From positions 2,444,001 through 2,508,000 of the forward strand of contig NZ_CP058990.1 in the NCBI RefSeq assembly GCF_019021925.1: a DNA stretch of 64,000 nt. The letters run 5' to 3'. Below the pieces are notes generated by a model, which did not search any database, was not told the origin of the DNA, and saw only the letters and a program-made list of their open reading frames with translations. This DNA comes from Cellulophaga sp. HaHaR_3_176 (GTDB lineage: Bacteria; Bacteroidota; Bacteroidia; Flavobacteriales; Flavobacteriaceae). Of this stretch, positions 8,807-20,300 are shown one piece after another (positions within the stretch are counted from its first letter, which is position 1; every line of letters starts with the position of its first letter). The position numbers and the translations under genes were made by a program.

Positions 8807-10094
8807 TATAATTTTTCAAAATATGTTGGTAAAGTTTTTTCCATGATATTTTAGATTTCTCTCCAAATAATTCATTAGAAAAAACAGTTACAAAACTACC
8901 ATTTACTTTTTTAACTTCGTTATATACCTTTGCTACTTTCTCTTCAATTTCTTGATTATTCTTTAATTTTAAAAAAGCGTAATCATGAATTGCAAATGGA
9001 TGTACCTTAACAGGTTGTTGCAATTCCAAATTTATATCATAAAAGTAATACGGCGTGCATGTACTCGCTCTAAAACCTATTTCATGGGTGTAACCCATTG
9101 TATAGTCGTCTGTAAATTCTGCTTCTACTAAATTTCGGTATGTTGAAGGGACATCTACTCTGTTATATCTTAATCTTGAAGAACTTACCGATCTATTAAT
9201 AACATTTGAAAGATTCTTTTTTTCTTTTTTCAAAATTGATATATCCTGAAAAGAACTATATGATGCGCATAAAGAAACAATACTGTAATCAGATACCGAC
9301 TTAATTAAGTATTTAAAGTTATTATTATAGATAGAAACATTTTTATCAAATGTTGAGTAATCTGCAAATTGAAAAAAGAACATACTCTTAATTTTAAATT
9401 TTTTATGATTTTCTATCAACCAACTAAAATTATTGTAAGGATCTTTTTCTGAATTAAACCAAACTTCTATTCTTTTAAATACTCTTTTAAGTTTTAATGA
9501 TGTTATATCTAACACTAAACCTGACAAACCCCTAACAATACCCCTATTTGCAAAGCAATGAGACGACGTCACATCTATCACTGATGTATAGTTGTAACTA
9601 TTCTTTTTTGATTCTAAATCAGGAAATTTTTCTTTAAGTTGTTCTAAGAGTTTGTGTGCCCAAATATCAACTAAAGGCTTCTCTAAAAAACCTTTTTTAT
9701 ATGCCAAACTTTCCATTGGCGGAAAACGACCATGTGTGTCTTTTACATGTGGCACATATTCTTCATACCTACTCAGCAAATAAAAGCTTGCCGAAAATAT
9801 ATCAAAAGGTATAGTACTTCTGTCACCTGCATTAAAAAAACATGGAACCCCTTCCCATTCGCTAATCTTTATCTCTATTTCATTTATACCCTGCTCAAAC
9901 AAAAGATCATTGCTTCGTATAAAAAACTCATTCTGTAACGGTAACTTGGTATATGTGATTTTTGCACCAGAATGCTTTATAAAGTCTTCAACTTTAGCCG
10001 TAAATTGAATTTCTAAACCCAAAATACGCTCAAAAATCTGTTTCATTACAAAACTAAATCTAGGCGTTATTTTATGGGTGTAAATTAATAGCAT
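8799..10094 (-). CDS. Polysaccharide-deacetylase-like protein with a DUF7033-type N-terminus
   Basis: A 431-aa protein beginning MLLIYTHKITPRFSF, an N-terminal signature of Flavobacteriaceae proteins annotated as polysaccharide deacetylase family with a DUF7033 N-terminal region. The C-terminal half has NodB-like pieces (VIDVTSSHCFANRG, FFFQFADYS, RVDVPSTYRNLVEAEFTDDYTMGY). The usual NodB metal motif is changed: the canonical TxDxD appears as DVTSSH, so catalysis is uncertain. No signal peptide, so probably cytoplasmic. It shares eight bases with yjjG and is followed upstream by radC on the same strand. Confidence 0.7.
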   Translation of the reverse strand: MLLIYTHKITPRFSFVMKQIFERILGLEIQFTAKVEDFIKHSGAKITYTKLPLQNEFFIRSNDLLFEQGINEIEIKISEWEGVPCFFNAGDRSTIPFDIFSASFYLLSRYEEYVPHVKDTHGRFPPMESLAYKKGFLEKPLVDIWAHKLLEQLKEKFPDLESKKNSYNYTSVIDVTSSHCFANRGIVRGLSGLVLDITSLKLKRVFKRIEVWFNSEKDPYNNFSWLIENHKKFKIKSMFFFQFADYSTFDKNVSIYNNNFKYLIKSVSDYSIVSLCASYSSFQDISILKKEKKNLSNVINRSVSSSRLRYNRVDVPSTYRNLVEAEFTDDYTMGYTHEIGFRASTCTPYYFYDINLELQQPVKVHPFAIHDYAFLKLKNNQEIEEKVAKVYNEVKKVNGSFVTVFSNELFGEKSKISWKKLYQHILKNYNV

Positions 10095-10102
10095 AATTAA
10101 AT

Positions 10103-10801
10103 TTAAAGAATATTTTCATCTGCAAAGCTAAAGTAATCTGACTGGGTAATAATCACATGATCTAAAACTTTTATATCTAACCCTTCAGCCGCCTTTTTTA
10201 TCTTCTGTGTTATTTGTTTATCAGCCTCACTTGGCTTTAATGTACCTGATGGGTGATTGTGAGATAAAATCATTGCAACGGCTCCACACTCCAAAGCTTC
10301 TTTCATTATTAAACGAACATCAACTAAAGTACCTGTTATAGAGCCTTTACTTTGTTGTGATTGTTGTAATACTTTATTTGAGTTATTCAAATATACAATC
10401 CAAAACTCTTCATGCGGTAACTCTCCCAATTTAGGTTGTAGTAAATCAAAAACACTTTTACTACTGGTTATCTTTGTAATTTTCTGAACATCTCCTCCTC
10501 TACGTCTTCTTCCTATTTCTAAAGCTGCTGCAATACTCACAGCCTTAGCTTCTCCAATACCTTTAAACTGCATTAGTTTTTTAATAGAAAGTGTGCCTAA
10601 ATCGTTTAGATTATTATTTACTGATGCTAATATTTTTTTAGATAAATCAACTGCACTTTCATTTCTACTCCCTGAACCAATTAATATAGCAATAAGCTCT
10701 GCATCTGATAAGGCTGATCTTCCTTTTATAATTAGCTTCTCTCTTGGCTTATCATCATCTGACCAATCTTTAATTGAAAAGGAGTTTGAATGTTCTTGCA
10801 T
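10103..10801 (-). CDS. radC: RadC-family protein (UPF0758, JAB/MPN domain)
   Basis: A 232-aa protein of normal RadC length. An N-terminal helix-hairpin-helix region (SDAELIAILIGSGSRNESAV and LMQFKGIGEAKAVSIAAALE) precedes a JAB domain with the complete JAMM metal site SHNHPSGTLKPSEAD. RadC was named for DNA repair, but its biochemical role is still unsettled. It lies 8 bp upstream of the deacetylase-like gene, so the three genes 10801 to 8117 probably form an operon. Confidence 0.93.
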   Translation of the reverse strand: MQEHSNSFSIKDWSDDDKPREKLIIKGRSALSDAELIAILIGSGSRNESAVDLSKKILASVNNNLNDLGTLSIKKLMQFKGIGEAKAVSIAAALEIGRRRRGGDVQKITKITSSKSVFDLLQPKLGELPHEEFWIVYLNNSNKVLQQSQQSKGSITGTLVDVRLIMKEALECGAVAMILSHNHPSGTLKPSEADKQITQKIKKAAEGLDIKVLDHVIITQSDYFSFADENIL

Positions 10802-10805
10802 TCTC

Positions 10806-10813
10806 TAAAGATA
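10806..10813 (-). promoter_or_regulatory. Candidate -7 element TATCTTTA of radC
   Basis: On the minus strand TATCTTTA ends five positions before the radC ATG (10801). This is a TAnnTTTR match; no clear TTTG lies at the expected distance upstream. Such close placement again implies a leaderless or nearly leaderless message. Confidence 0.45.
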
Positions 10814-10863
10814 AACATCTAATTTTTTTATTGTAATTTTCATGTATAATAAATCTGACTTTT

Positions 10864-11304
10864 ATGAAATCTATTTTTGATGAGACTACTAAACTTGAAT
10901 TAATTGACCGTATTAATTTATTAACAGAGGAGTCAGAAAGGCAATGGGGTAAAATGACCGTCGCGCAAATGGTATGGCACTGCCAATATCCTTTAAAAGT
11001 TGCTGTAGAAAATAAAAATGTAGGTAATGGAAACTTATTCGTTCGTTTATTTTTAAAAAAAGCAATGTATAATGATAAGGTTTGGAGACAAAATCTACCA
11101 ACTAGCCCCCAATTGAAAACCACTGAAAACAAAAATTTAAAAATTGAAGCTGAAATACTAAAACAGCTTACTATACAAACCCATAAATTAAAAATAAGAA
11201 ATAAATGGAATCCACATCCATTGTTTGGAAAACTTACAAAAGAAGAATGGGGTAAAATGGAATACAAACATTTAGACCATCATTTAACTCAATTTGGAGT
11301 ATAA
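10864..11304 (+). CDS. DUF1569-family protein
   Basis: A 146-aa protein with the DUF1569 pattern: WGKMTVAQMVWHCQYPLKVAVE near the N-terminus (metal-binding His as in DinB-like four-helix bundles), then HPLFGKLTKEEWGKMEYKHLDHHLTQFG at the end with further histidines. The family belongs to the DinB/YfiT-like superfamily; function unknown, possibly thiol-dependent or metal-dependent chemistry. It diverges from radC and ends at a shared bidirectional terminator with mpl. Confidence 0.85.
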   Translation: MKSIFDETTKLELIDRINLLTEESERQWGKMTVAQMVWHCQYPLKVAVENKNVGNGNLFVRLFLKKAMYNDKVWRQNLPTSPQLKTTENKNLKIEAEILKQLTIQTHKLKIRNKWNPHPLFGKLTKEEWGKMEYKHLDHHLTQFGV

Positions 11305-11342
11305 AAAAAAAGAGCTTTATAATATTATAAAGCTCTTTTTTT
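11303..11342. terminator. Bidirectional terminator between the DUF1569 gene and mpl
   Basis: A 12-bp perfect stem (AGAGCTTTATAA and its complement, 11311-11336) is flanked by nine A residues on the left and seven T residues on the right. It can therefore end transcription from both convergent genes. Confidence 0.9.
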
Positions 11343-11346
11343 GAAA

Positions 11347-12708
11347 CTAATATTCTTCAACGTGAGTTTTTAAATCTTCTAAATTTAGACCTCCATAATT
11401 ACCAGAACTCATTAATAGAACAACCGAATCAGTTAGGTTTTGATCATATAAATATGCTCTAAATGCTTCCGCATCTGTCATAATTTTTAAATCATCTCTT
11501 TTAAAAGCTTCTGCTATTTGGGGTGCTAAAACTGGAGCTAATTTTTTAATTTCTACTGATTCTGGTAAATAGAAAACAATTGGTGAATCTGCCGAATCTA
11601 AAGCTCCTTTATATTCTTTTAAAAACTCAGGGTTAAAACTACTATACGTGTGTAATTCTAAACAAGCTATTAATTTTCTGTCTGGAAATTGCTCTTTTAC
11701 AGCTTTTGTAGTTGCTGCAACCTTACTTGGTGAATGTGCAAAATCTTTATAAGCCACACATGTTTTTCCTTCTGCGATTTTCTCTAATCGTTTTGATGCT
11801 CCTTTAAATGTTCCAATTGCCTCATAAAAATCATCTTCATCAATACCCATATTTTGGCAGATCCATTTTGCACCAGATAAATTACTAAGGTTATGTTTTC
11901 CGAAAACCTCAATTGGCATTGGCCCTTCTGGAGTTTCTAAAAGTGTTTGACCGTTTTCAACACTATACTCTGGTGTTGTATATGGTAATTTTCGAATTGC
12001 ATTTTCAGATCCCTCAACAACATTTTTCACATTTTCATCTTCTTCATTATAGGTTATGCTACCACCCTTTACAATACTATCTACAAAAATCTGAAACTGG
12101 TCAACGTAATTATCAAAAGTTGGAAATACGTTTATATGATCCCAAGCGATACCACTTAACAAAGCAATATTAGGTTTGTAAAGATGAAACTTAGGTCTTC
12201 TATCTATCGGAGAAGACAAATATTCGTCGCCTTCTAAAATTATAAAATCGTTATCTTCTGTTAAATGCACCATTCGGTCAAAACCATCTAACTGAGCTCC
12301 TACCATATAATCCACATCTCTACCATGGTAATTAAGCACATGTAAAATCATAGATGTAATAGTAGTTTTACCATGGCTACCACCAATTACAACACGTGTT
12401 TTATTTTTTGATTGCTCGTATAAAAATTCTGGATATGAAAAAATATCTAATCCAAGTTCTTGTGCTTTTAATAACTCTGGGTTATTAGCCTTTGCATGCA
12501 TACCAAGTATAACCGCATCTAATTCAGCTGTTACTTTTTCTGGAAACCATCCAAAATCATCTGGTAATAATCCCTTTTCTGCTAGTCTTGTTTTAGACGG
12601 CTCAAAAATAACATCATCACTTCCTGTTATTTTGTATCCTTTATGGTTTAATGCCAAAGCTAGGTTGTGCATTGCGCTTCCGCCTATGGCAATAAAATGT
12701 ATATTCAT
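11347..12708 (-). CDS. mpl: UDP-N-acetylmuramate:L-alanyl-gamma-D-glutamyl-meso-diaminopimelate ligase
   Basis: A Mur-ligase that re-attaches recycled murein tripeptide to UDP-MurNAc. The N-terminus MNIHFIAIGGSAMHNLAL is the Rossmann motif typical of MurC/Mpl; the ATP-binding loop is GGSHGKTTITSMILH, and the central domain has ILEGDEYLSSP and the late YKDFAHSPSKVAAT, the Mpl version of the C-terminal domain start. I chose the ATG at 12708 (453 aa) instead of the in-frame ATG at 12747 because the TATCTTTA promoter element lies at 12727-12734, between the two, and because the protein family starts here. Single gene bounded by a terminator. Confidence 0.93.
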   Translation of the reverse strand: MNIHFIAIGGSAMHNLALALNHKGYKITGSDDVIFEPSKTRLAEKGLLPDDFGWFPEKVTAELDAVILGMHAKANNPELLKAQELGLDIFSYPEFLYEQSKNKTRVVIGGSHGKTTITSMILHVLNYHGRDVDYMVGAQLDGFDRMVHLTEDNDFIILEGDEYLSSPIDRRPKFHLYKPNIALLSGIAWDHINVFPTFDNYVDQFQIFVDSIVKGGSITYNEEDENVKNVVEGSENAIRKLPYTTPEYSVENGQTLLETPEGPMPIEVFGKHNLSNLSGAKWICQNMGIDEDDFYEAIGTFKGASKRLEKIAEGKTCVAYKDFAHSPSKVAATTKAVKEQFPDRKLIACLELHTYSSFNPEFLKEYKGALDSADSPIVFYLPESVEIKKLAPVLAPQIAEAFKRDDLKIMTDAEAFRAYLYDQNLTDSVVLLMSSGNYGGLNLEDLKTHVEEY

Positions 12709-12726
12709 GGAGCTTAAATTATGCTG

Positions 12727-12758
12727 TAAAGATAGGGATTGCTTCATCTATTTTCAAA
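12727..12758 (-). promoter_or_regulatory. Promoter of mpl (TTTG, 20 bp, TATCTTTA)
   Basis: On the minus strand TTTG (12755-12758) is followed after 20 bp by TATCTTTA (12727-12734), a good match to the Bacteroidota promoter. It lies 18 bp before the ATG at 12708 and downstream of the alternative ATG at 12747, so it decides the start. Confidence 0.7.
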
Positions 12759-13052
12759 ACTGATTACCATATTGCGTATAAAATAGGGTCTAAAATTATC
12801 AAACGCTCACAACTTAAAAACTCACTTTAATAGATTATTTACATTTTCATAACACAAACCCTTATTTTTCAGCCAATGACTTAACCAACTAATCATCAAA
12901 AATAATTGAATTACTGCAAATAAAATATAACGTATTGTAAAATACCCTACAGATGATTCTTGCTCAGAAGAAGAACATGGGCTTAACAGAAGGTGCGAAT
13001 TTATTATTGTAAAATGGAATTAACATTCCTCATTTCTAAAAATTTTAATCCA
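12759..13052. other. Intergenic stretch without a recognisable gene
   Basis: Between the divergent mpl and cupin promoters lie about 290 bp of AT-rich DNA. No open frame with coding character, hairpin or repeat was noticed. Confidence 0.6.
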
Positions 13053-13082
13053 TTGTTTATTTTTACCTTAGAGCTAAATTTT
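13053..13082 (+). promoter_or_regulatory. Candidate promoter of the cupin-SDR pair
   Basis: TTG at 13053-13055, 19 bp, then TAAATTTT at 13075-13082, eight bases before the cupin ATG. Spacing fits the Bacteroidota promoter; the -7 element lacks the final G, so this is a moderate match. Confidence 0.45.
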
Positions 13083-13089
13083 AACAGAA

Positions 13090-13407
13090 ATGGACATTAA
13101 ATTATCAGAAGTATCTACTAAAGAAATAATACCTGGTTACCACGGTAAGCTTATACACACTAAAAATATGAGTTTAGCTTTTTGGGAAGTTGAAGAAGGC
13201 GCTATTGTTCCTGAACATTCTCATGTAAATGAGCAAGTAATGCAAGTTTTAGAAGGTTCTTTTGAGTTTACTTTAAATAACAAAACCAAAATTTACAAAC
13301 CAGGTGAATTAGTAGTTATAGGTTCTTATATTCCACATAGTGGCAAAGCACTTACAGCTTGCAAATTAATGGATGTTTTTAGTCCAACTAGAGAAGAATA
13401 TAAATAA
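13090..13407 (+). CDS. Small cupin-domain protein
   Basis: A 105-aa single-domain cupin. Cupin motif 1 is seen in VPEHSHVNEQVMQVLEGSFEF (two His, one Glu) and motif 2 in PGELVVIGSYIPHSGKA (His). These residues would bind one divalent metal. The gene is 8 bp upstream of an SDR gene and probably co-transcribed with it, which suggests a small-molecule pathway, but no substrate can be named. Confidence 0.88.
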   Translation: MDIKLSEVSTKEIIPGYHGKLIHTKNMSLAFWEVEEGAIVPEHSHVNEQVMQVLEGSFEFTLNNKTKIYKPGELVVIGSYIPHSGKALTACKLMDVFSPTREEYK

Positions 13408-13415
13408 AACTACAC

Positions 13416-14201
13416 ATGAAAATTTTATTAAAAGATAAACGAGCTTTAGTTGGTGGCAGTAGCGATGGTATAGGTAAAGCAATTGCCATACAATTAGCAG
13501 AAAGCGGTGCTAGTGTTACCTTAGTTTCTAGATCAGAAAACAAACTAAAAAACATAATAGCAACATTACCTACTAATGCCAGTCAGAAACACAGTTATAT
13601 CGTTGTTGATTATTTAAACTTTGCAGACTATAAAACTAAAATAATAACATATTTTAACTCTAATACTATAGATATATTAGTAAATAACACACAAGGTCCA
13701 CAAGCAGGTACTGCATTAGAAAAAGGTCTTGATGATTATCAAAATGCATTTGATCTTCTGTTTAAAACCACTGTATTTACAACAGAACTTGCTTTAAAAA
13801 ATATGATTTCTAATAAATGGGGACGCGTTATTAATGTTGCTTCCGTTTCTGTAAAAGAGCCTCTACCTTATTTAGCACTTTCAAATACTATTAGGGCTGC
13901 TGTCGTTACGTGGGGAAAATCTTTAGCTTCTGATGTTGGAGAGCATAATATTACTATAAATAGTATTTTAACTGGATATTTTGACACAGAGCGCATTACA
14001 CAACTAAACGCTACAAAAGCAAAACAATTACAAATTTCTGAAGAAGAAGTACGCAACCAAATGGAAGAAAAAGTATCTCTAAAGCGTATTGGTAACCCTA
14101 TAGAGTATGGTTATTTGGTTGCCTTTTTAGCTTCTGACAACGCTGCTTATATTACCGGCACTGCCATACCTATTGATGGTGGATTATTAAAATCGCTATA
14201 A
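13416..14201 (+). CDS. SDR-family oxidoreductase with an altered catalytic YxxxK
   Basis: A 261-aa short-chain dehydrogenase/reductase. The cofactor loop is GGSSDGIGKA (residues 13-22), then NNTQG (90-94), and the catalytic Ser lies in NVASVS (Ser143). At the place of the YxxxK dyad the protein has Ser156 and Arg160 (LALSNTIRAAV). This substitution occurs in a subgroup of SDRs usually annotated 3-oxoacyl-ACP reductase-like; whether such enzymes reduce a standard substrate is unclear. The C-terminal IDGGLLKSL closing is normal. Eight bases separate it from the cupin gene. Confidence 0.88.
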   Translation: MKILLKDKRALVGGSSDGIGKAIAIQLAESGASVTLVSRSENKLKNIIATLPTNASQKHSYIVVDYLNFADYKTKIITYFNSNTIDILVNNTQGPQAGTALEKGLDDYQNAFDLLFKTTVFTTELALKNMISNKWGRVINVASVSVKEPLPYLALSNTIRAAVVTWGKSLASDVGEHNITINSILTGYFDTERITQLNATKAKQLQISEEEVRNQMEEKVSLKRIGNPIEYGYLVAFLASDNAAYITGTAIPIDGGLLKSL

Positions 14202-14339
14202 TAAATAAGCAATTTTAATAGCTCGGTATATTATTGGTTTACTTTTTAATACCCCTAACTCACTATAAACAGGGTTTCACTCAATTGTTATTGTACTTAA
14301 CTTTGCTAAGTCGCATATTTGTTATGTAATTTTATTCTT

Positions 14340-17300
14340 ATGAAAAAAGCAACACTTGTATTATCTCTAATCTTATTCTCTCAATTTATGAACGCTCAAG
14401 ATGATAAAGAAGTATATTCTGATTTATGGGCTCAAGTTCAAAAATTGGAAAATGAATCTCTTACAAAATCAGCTTTAAAAATAGTAAGCAGCATAGCCGA
14501 TAAGGCAAAAAAAGAAAACAATTCTCCTCAGATAGTAAAAGCACTGCTATATAGTTCTAAATATGCTTTAACGCTTGAAGAAAATGCACAACTCAAAATT
14601 ATTGAAGATTTTAAAGCTGAAATTAGCAAAGCTGAATTCCCTACTAAAAACGTTTTAGATAGCTATTTAGCAAATTTGTATTGGAAGTTTTTTCAACAAC
14701 ATAGCTATCAATTTTATAATAGAACAAAAACTGAAGAAAAAGTAGATGAAACAGATTTCAGAACTTGGGATTTAACCACAATATTTAATGAAATAAGTAT
14801 TCACTTTAATGCATCATTAGAAAATACTACAGAACTGCAGAAAGTAAAAATCTCTGATTTTGATGTTATTTTAAACCAGTATACAAACTCTGAAAAACAC
14901 CGCCCTACCCTTTTTGATGTATTAGCACATACTGCTTTATCATTTTATAAAACGAATGAAAATAGTATAACTAGACCTGCTGATAAATTTGAAATTAATA
15001 ATACTGAAATGCTATGTGAAGGGTACGAATTCACTAAACAAAATATAGATACTACTGATAAAACATCATTACAATCTAAAGCATTAGAAATTTACAAAGA
15101 GTTACTTAAATTTCATGCTAACGATGTTGATATTGAAGCGTATACTGTAATTGATATTGAGCGTTTAAATTTTATAAATGACAACGCTACATTTAGTAAT
15201 AAAGAAATTCATTTTGTTGAAATTCTAAAAAATTCTGCTGAACGAATTAAAAAAGATGAAAACGCTGCATTATATCTATATGAAATTGCACAAAAATACC
15301 AACACTGGGGAAATACATATGTACCTAAAACAAATGAAGAACATAGGTGGAAACATAAAGAAGCATTAGAAATATGTGAGTCTGTTTTTAATTTATACCC
15401 TAATAGTATTGGCGCTAAAAAGTGCATCAACCTTAAGGCTGGTATACTCGGGCAAAGAGTTACTATAACAAACGAAAAATACGTTCCGATTAATAAACCA
15501 TCGCGTTTATTGGTAAACTACAAAAATTTAGATAATCTAAATTTTTCCGTTTATAAAAGTTCTCCTAATGAACTTAAAAAGTTAGAAGATATTTATGATG
15601 ATGAAAAAGAGATTGAATTCATTAAAAAACTAAAAGTAGCTAAAACATGGAACGCTAATTTAAAAGATGAAAAGGACTATCAACTTCATACTATCGAAGT
15701 TTTGGTTCCTGAATTAGAAAATGGCTTTTATATTATTGTGGCCACTAGCTCTGAAGCCACAGAAAACTCATATGAATATAGTAGTTTTCAAGTTACAAAT
15801 ACGGTTTTAGTCGAAAGTCAAGATAGTGAAACACATACATTCCAAGCTATCGACAGAACTACCGGAAAGCCTTTAGCAGATGCAAAAATTCAACTTAAAT
15901 ATAAAATTAATTACGATAAAAAATTCTTTACAAAAACTTTTATCACTACTGAAAAAGGTTTTGTTGAAATAAAAAAAATAGACAAAAGCTGGACAGATGT
16001 TAGCGCTAAAATCGCATATAACGGAGATACTGCATTTTATGGTGATTATTATATAAATACTAATTATTCTAGAAACGAAAATAACTACACCAATTATTCT
16101 TCATTTTTATTTACAGATAGAAGTATTTACAGACCTGGCCAACCTTTATATTTTAAAGGTATTGCTATAGCTGAAAGCAATGAAGAAACTAGAGTTAAGG
16201 CACAAACAAATGTTACTGTTTCACTTTTAGATGCAAATTACCAAGTAGTTAAAAAACTAGATTTTAAAACTAATGAATACGGATCGTATACAGGTGAATT
16301 TATAATCCCCAATACTGGTTTAACAGGTGCATATCAATTACAAGTAAGTTCTAACGAAATAAATTTGAATGGTAGAACTTCTTTTTCTGTTGAAGAATAT
16401 AAGCGTCCTAAATTTGAAGCTTCTTTTACCCCTGTAACTGAGACTTACAAAGTAAACGACATAATTACTGTAGTCGGACAAGCTAAAGCTTATGCAGGCA
16501 GCTTAATTACAGATGCAAAAGTTACATATAAAGTAAGTAGAATTGTACATTACCCACGTTGGTACTATTGGTATAGACCTTATTTTAATTCTACACCACA
16601 AGAAATTACAAACGGAGAAACAGTTACTGATTCCTCTGGTAATTTTAAATTAGATTTTAAAGCAATCCCAGACACTAATACCTCACCAGAAAACCTACCA
16701 ACATTTAGTTATGAAGTTACTGCTGATATTACTGATGTTAATGGCGAAACACATAGTACATCTACTATTGTAAATGTAGGCTACCACTCATTAACAGCGT
16801 CAATTTCAATTCCTACAAAAATTGATAAATATGCTAATGATAATAAAATTTCAATCCACACTTCTAATTTAAATGGTCAGTTTGTTGCCTCAAAAGGAAC
16901 TTTAAAAATATATAAACTAAAAGCGCCTACTTCTGTATTGAGAAATAGACCTTGGGTTGCACCAGATTACGATAGCTTTGGAAAAGACAAATTCAAAGAA
17001 CTTTTCCCGAATGAAGCATATGCTAACGAAGATGATTCTAGTAAATGGGACAAAGGAAAACTTGCTTATGAAACAGCATTTGATACTGGTAAAGAAAAAG
17101 AATTTTCTTTACCTAACCTTAAAAAATGGCTTTCAGGAAATTACATCGTAGAAATTGAAACAAAAGATAAATTTGGACAAACCGTACAAGACAAAGCAGA
17201 AACAGCTTTATTTAGTGAAAAAGATAAATCATTAGCAGACAATCAATTGTTTGATGTTACAACAGATAAGTCTTCTTATAAAATTGGGGACGAAGCTAAA

Positions 17301-20300
17301 GTTAAATTTAGTTCTGCTGCAAAAGATTTAACTATCACAGTTTCAATAGAAAAAAATCATGAAATTATTGATACTAAAATTATTCATTTATCGAATAACT
17401 CTAAAACAATAACACTACCTGTACAAGAAAGTGATTTAGGGGGTTTTGTTTTAACGTATAGTTTCTCAGCCTACAACTCTTTCAATTATGGCTCTGTAGC
17501 AGTTTCTGTTCCTTACCCAACTACTGATTTGGAAATAGAAACTGTTACCTTTCGTGATAAATTACAACCAGGTACTGATGAAACTTGGACGTTTAAAATA
17601 AAAGGAGCCAAAGGAGAAAAAGTAGCTGCTGAACTTTTAGCAAGTATGTATGATGCTTCTCTTGACGCTTTTAAAGGTCACTCATGGTATTTCAATCCTC
17701 TCTATAAGCAATTGTATTATTCAAGTAGATATAGTAATGCTAATAACTGTTTTGGGACTACTAATTTTTCAAATTACTTGAGGTTTGACAGTACAACTGT
17801 TTCTGTTTATCAAAATTATGATTCATTCAATTGGTTCAATTTCAATTTTGATAATTATAGAGTGTCTAGAACTAGAAAAATGTATAAAAAAACTGGTGTC
17901 ATGTCTGTTGAATCTATGGAGATGGAAGACAGTGCAGAAGTAAGTATGGAACTAGAGGCACCAATGGCTTTAGCATCTAGTTCTTCTGAAATGAAGAAAG
18001 AAAAAGATTCATTAACAAACAAACCTGAAGAGAAATCTACAGAACCAAGTTTTGATACTATTACAATTCGTAAAAATCTTCAAGAAAATGCATTCTTTTT
18101 TCCACAATTACTTACCGATAAAGAAGGTAGCGTTTCATTTAATTTTACAACACCTGAGGCACTAACAAAATGGAAGCTACAATTATTAGCCCATACTAAA
18201 AACGCAGAAAGTGCGACTACCACTTTACAAACCGTTACTCAAAAAGAGTTAATGGTAACACCAAATGCACCTCGTTTTTTACGTGAAGGAGACAAAATCA
18301 TCATCAGTACTAAAATTGCGAATTTAACTGACAAGGTTTTAAAAGGGCAAGCAAAATTAGTATTAACAGATGCTGTTACAGGAATTGATATAACTAGCAA
18401 ATTAACGAATGTTATTCAGAAAGAATTTTCTGTTGACTCTGTTGGTAATACTCAGGTTTCATGGTCATTAACCATTCCTGAAAATTTGCAGGCTGTTCAA
18501 TATAAAGTTTTAGCAAAAGCTGGCGATTTTAGCGATGGAGAACAAAACGTATTACCTGTACTAACAAATAGAATGTTGGTTACAGAATCTTTACCAATGT
18601 GGGTTCGTAGCAATCAAACAAAAACTTTTAGTTTAGATAAACTAAAAAACAATAATTCGACCACACTCAGCAACCATAAATTAACTTTAGAGATTACATC
18701 TAACCCAGCTTGGTATGCCGTACAGGCATTACCTTACTTAATGGAATACCCTTACGAATGTAATGAACAAACATTCTCTAGGTATTATGCAAATGCATTA
18801 GCTAGCCATATTGCAACCAGCAACCCAAGAATACAAGAGGTTTTTGACCAATGGGCTAATTCTGATGCTCTACTAAGCAACTTAGAAAAAAACGAAGAAC
18901 TGAAATTACTTATAATTCAAGAGACCCCTTGGTTACGTGACGCACAATCAGAAACGGAACAAAAAAAGCGTATTGCTTTACTTTTCAACATGAATAAAAT
19001 GAAAAGTGAACAAGCAACTGCTTTACGTAAGTTAGAACAAAACCAAATGTCATCTGGTGCATGGTCTTGGTTTGCTGGCGGTAGAGAAAATCGATATATA
19101 ACGCAGCATATAGTTACAGGCTTGGGGCACCTAAACAAACTTACCTCATCATCTGAATCAGGATTAGAGTCTAGCCAAAAGAAAATGATTAATAATGCTA
19201 TTTCGTATTTAGACAATGCTTTTGTGGCGGAATATAATTACATGAAAAAGCATACAAAAAATATAAATAATGATCACTTGAGTTATACTCAAATTCACTA
19301 TTTATACATGCGTAGCTTTTATAAAGATGTAAAAACATCTAAAAAAGTAAATACAATAACTGACTATTATAAAGGGCAAATTCAAAAATACTGGAAGAGT
19401 CGAAACTTATATTCTAAAGGCATGTTAGCATTAATCATGAATAGAATGGATGATGCAAAAACTGCTGAAAAAATTATTCATGCTTTAGAAGAAAACAGTA
19501 TTACAAATGATGAATTAGGGATGTACTGGAAAGAGAACACAAACTCTTGGTACTGGTATCAAGCACCTATAGAAACACAATCTTTATTAATCGAGGCATT
19601 TTCTGAAATTCAAAATGATGTTGAAACTGTTGATAATTTAAAGATTTGGTTATTGAAAAATAAGCAAACTAACCAATGGAAAACGACAAAAGCAACTACA
19701 GAAGCCGTGTATGCTTTACTACTTCAAGGTAGTGATTGGCTTTCTCTTACCGATGCTGTGACTGTTTTAGTTGGCGGAGAAAAAATAGATTCTACTAAAT
19801 TAGAAGATGTTAGGGCTGAAGCCGGAACAGGATATTATAAAACATCTTGGGATACAAAAGAAATAACTCCTAAAATGGCAGATGTTCAAATTTCGAAAAA
19901 AGGAAATGGTATTGCCTGGGGTGCAATGTATTGGCAATATTTTGAAGATTTAGATAAAATAACATCTGCAGAAACTCCTTTAAAATTGAAGAAGAAACTA
20001 TTCTTAAAAAAGAATACAAATACAGGAGAAGAACTTGCTGAAATTACAGAAAAAACAGTTCTTAAAGTTGGTGACTTAGTGCGTGTTAGAATAGAACTAC
20101 GAGCTGATAGAGATATGGAATTTGTTCACATGAAAGATATGCGTGCTGCTGGTTTTGAACCTATAAATGTAATATCAAGCTACAAATGGCAAGATGGTTT
20201 AGGGTATTACGAAAGCACTAAAGATGCGAGTACAAACTTCTTTTTCGATTACTTATCTAAAGGTGTTTATGTATTTGAGTATGATTTACGTGTAAATAAT

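Noticed and set aside
10770..11267. Minus-strand frame of 165 codons opposite the DUF1569 gene
   Set aside because: Composition is atypical (many Phe, Ser, Cys) and it lies over a well-recognised gene on the other strand.
12747..12749. Upstream ATG as start of mpl
   Set aside because: The promoter element lies between this ATG and the next, and the family's N-terminus begins at 12708.
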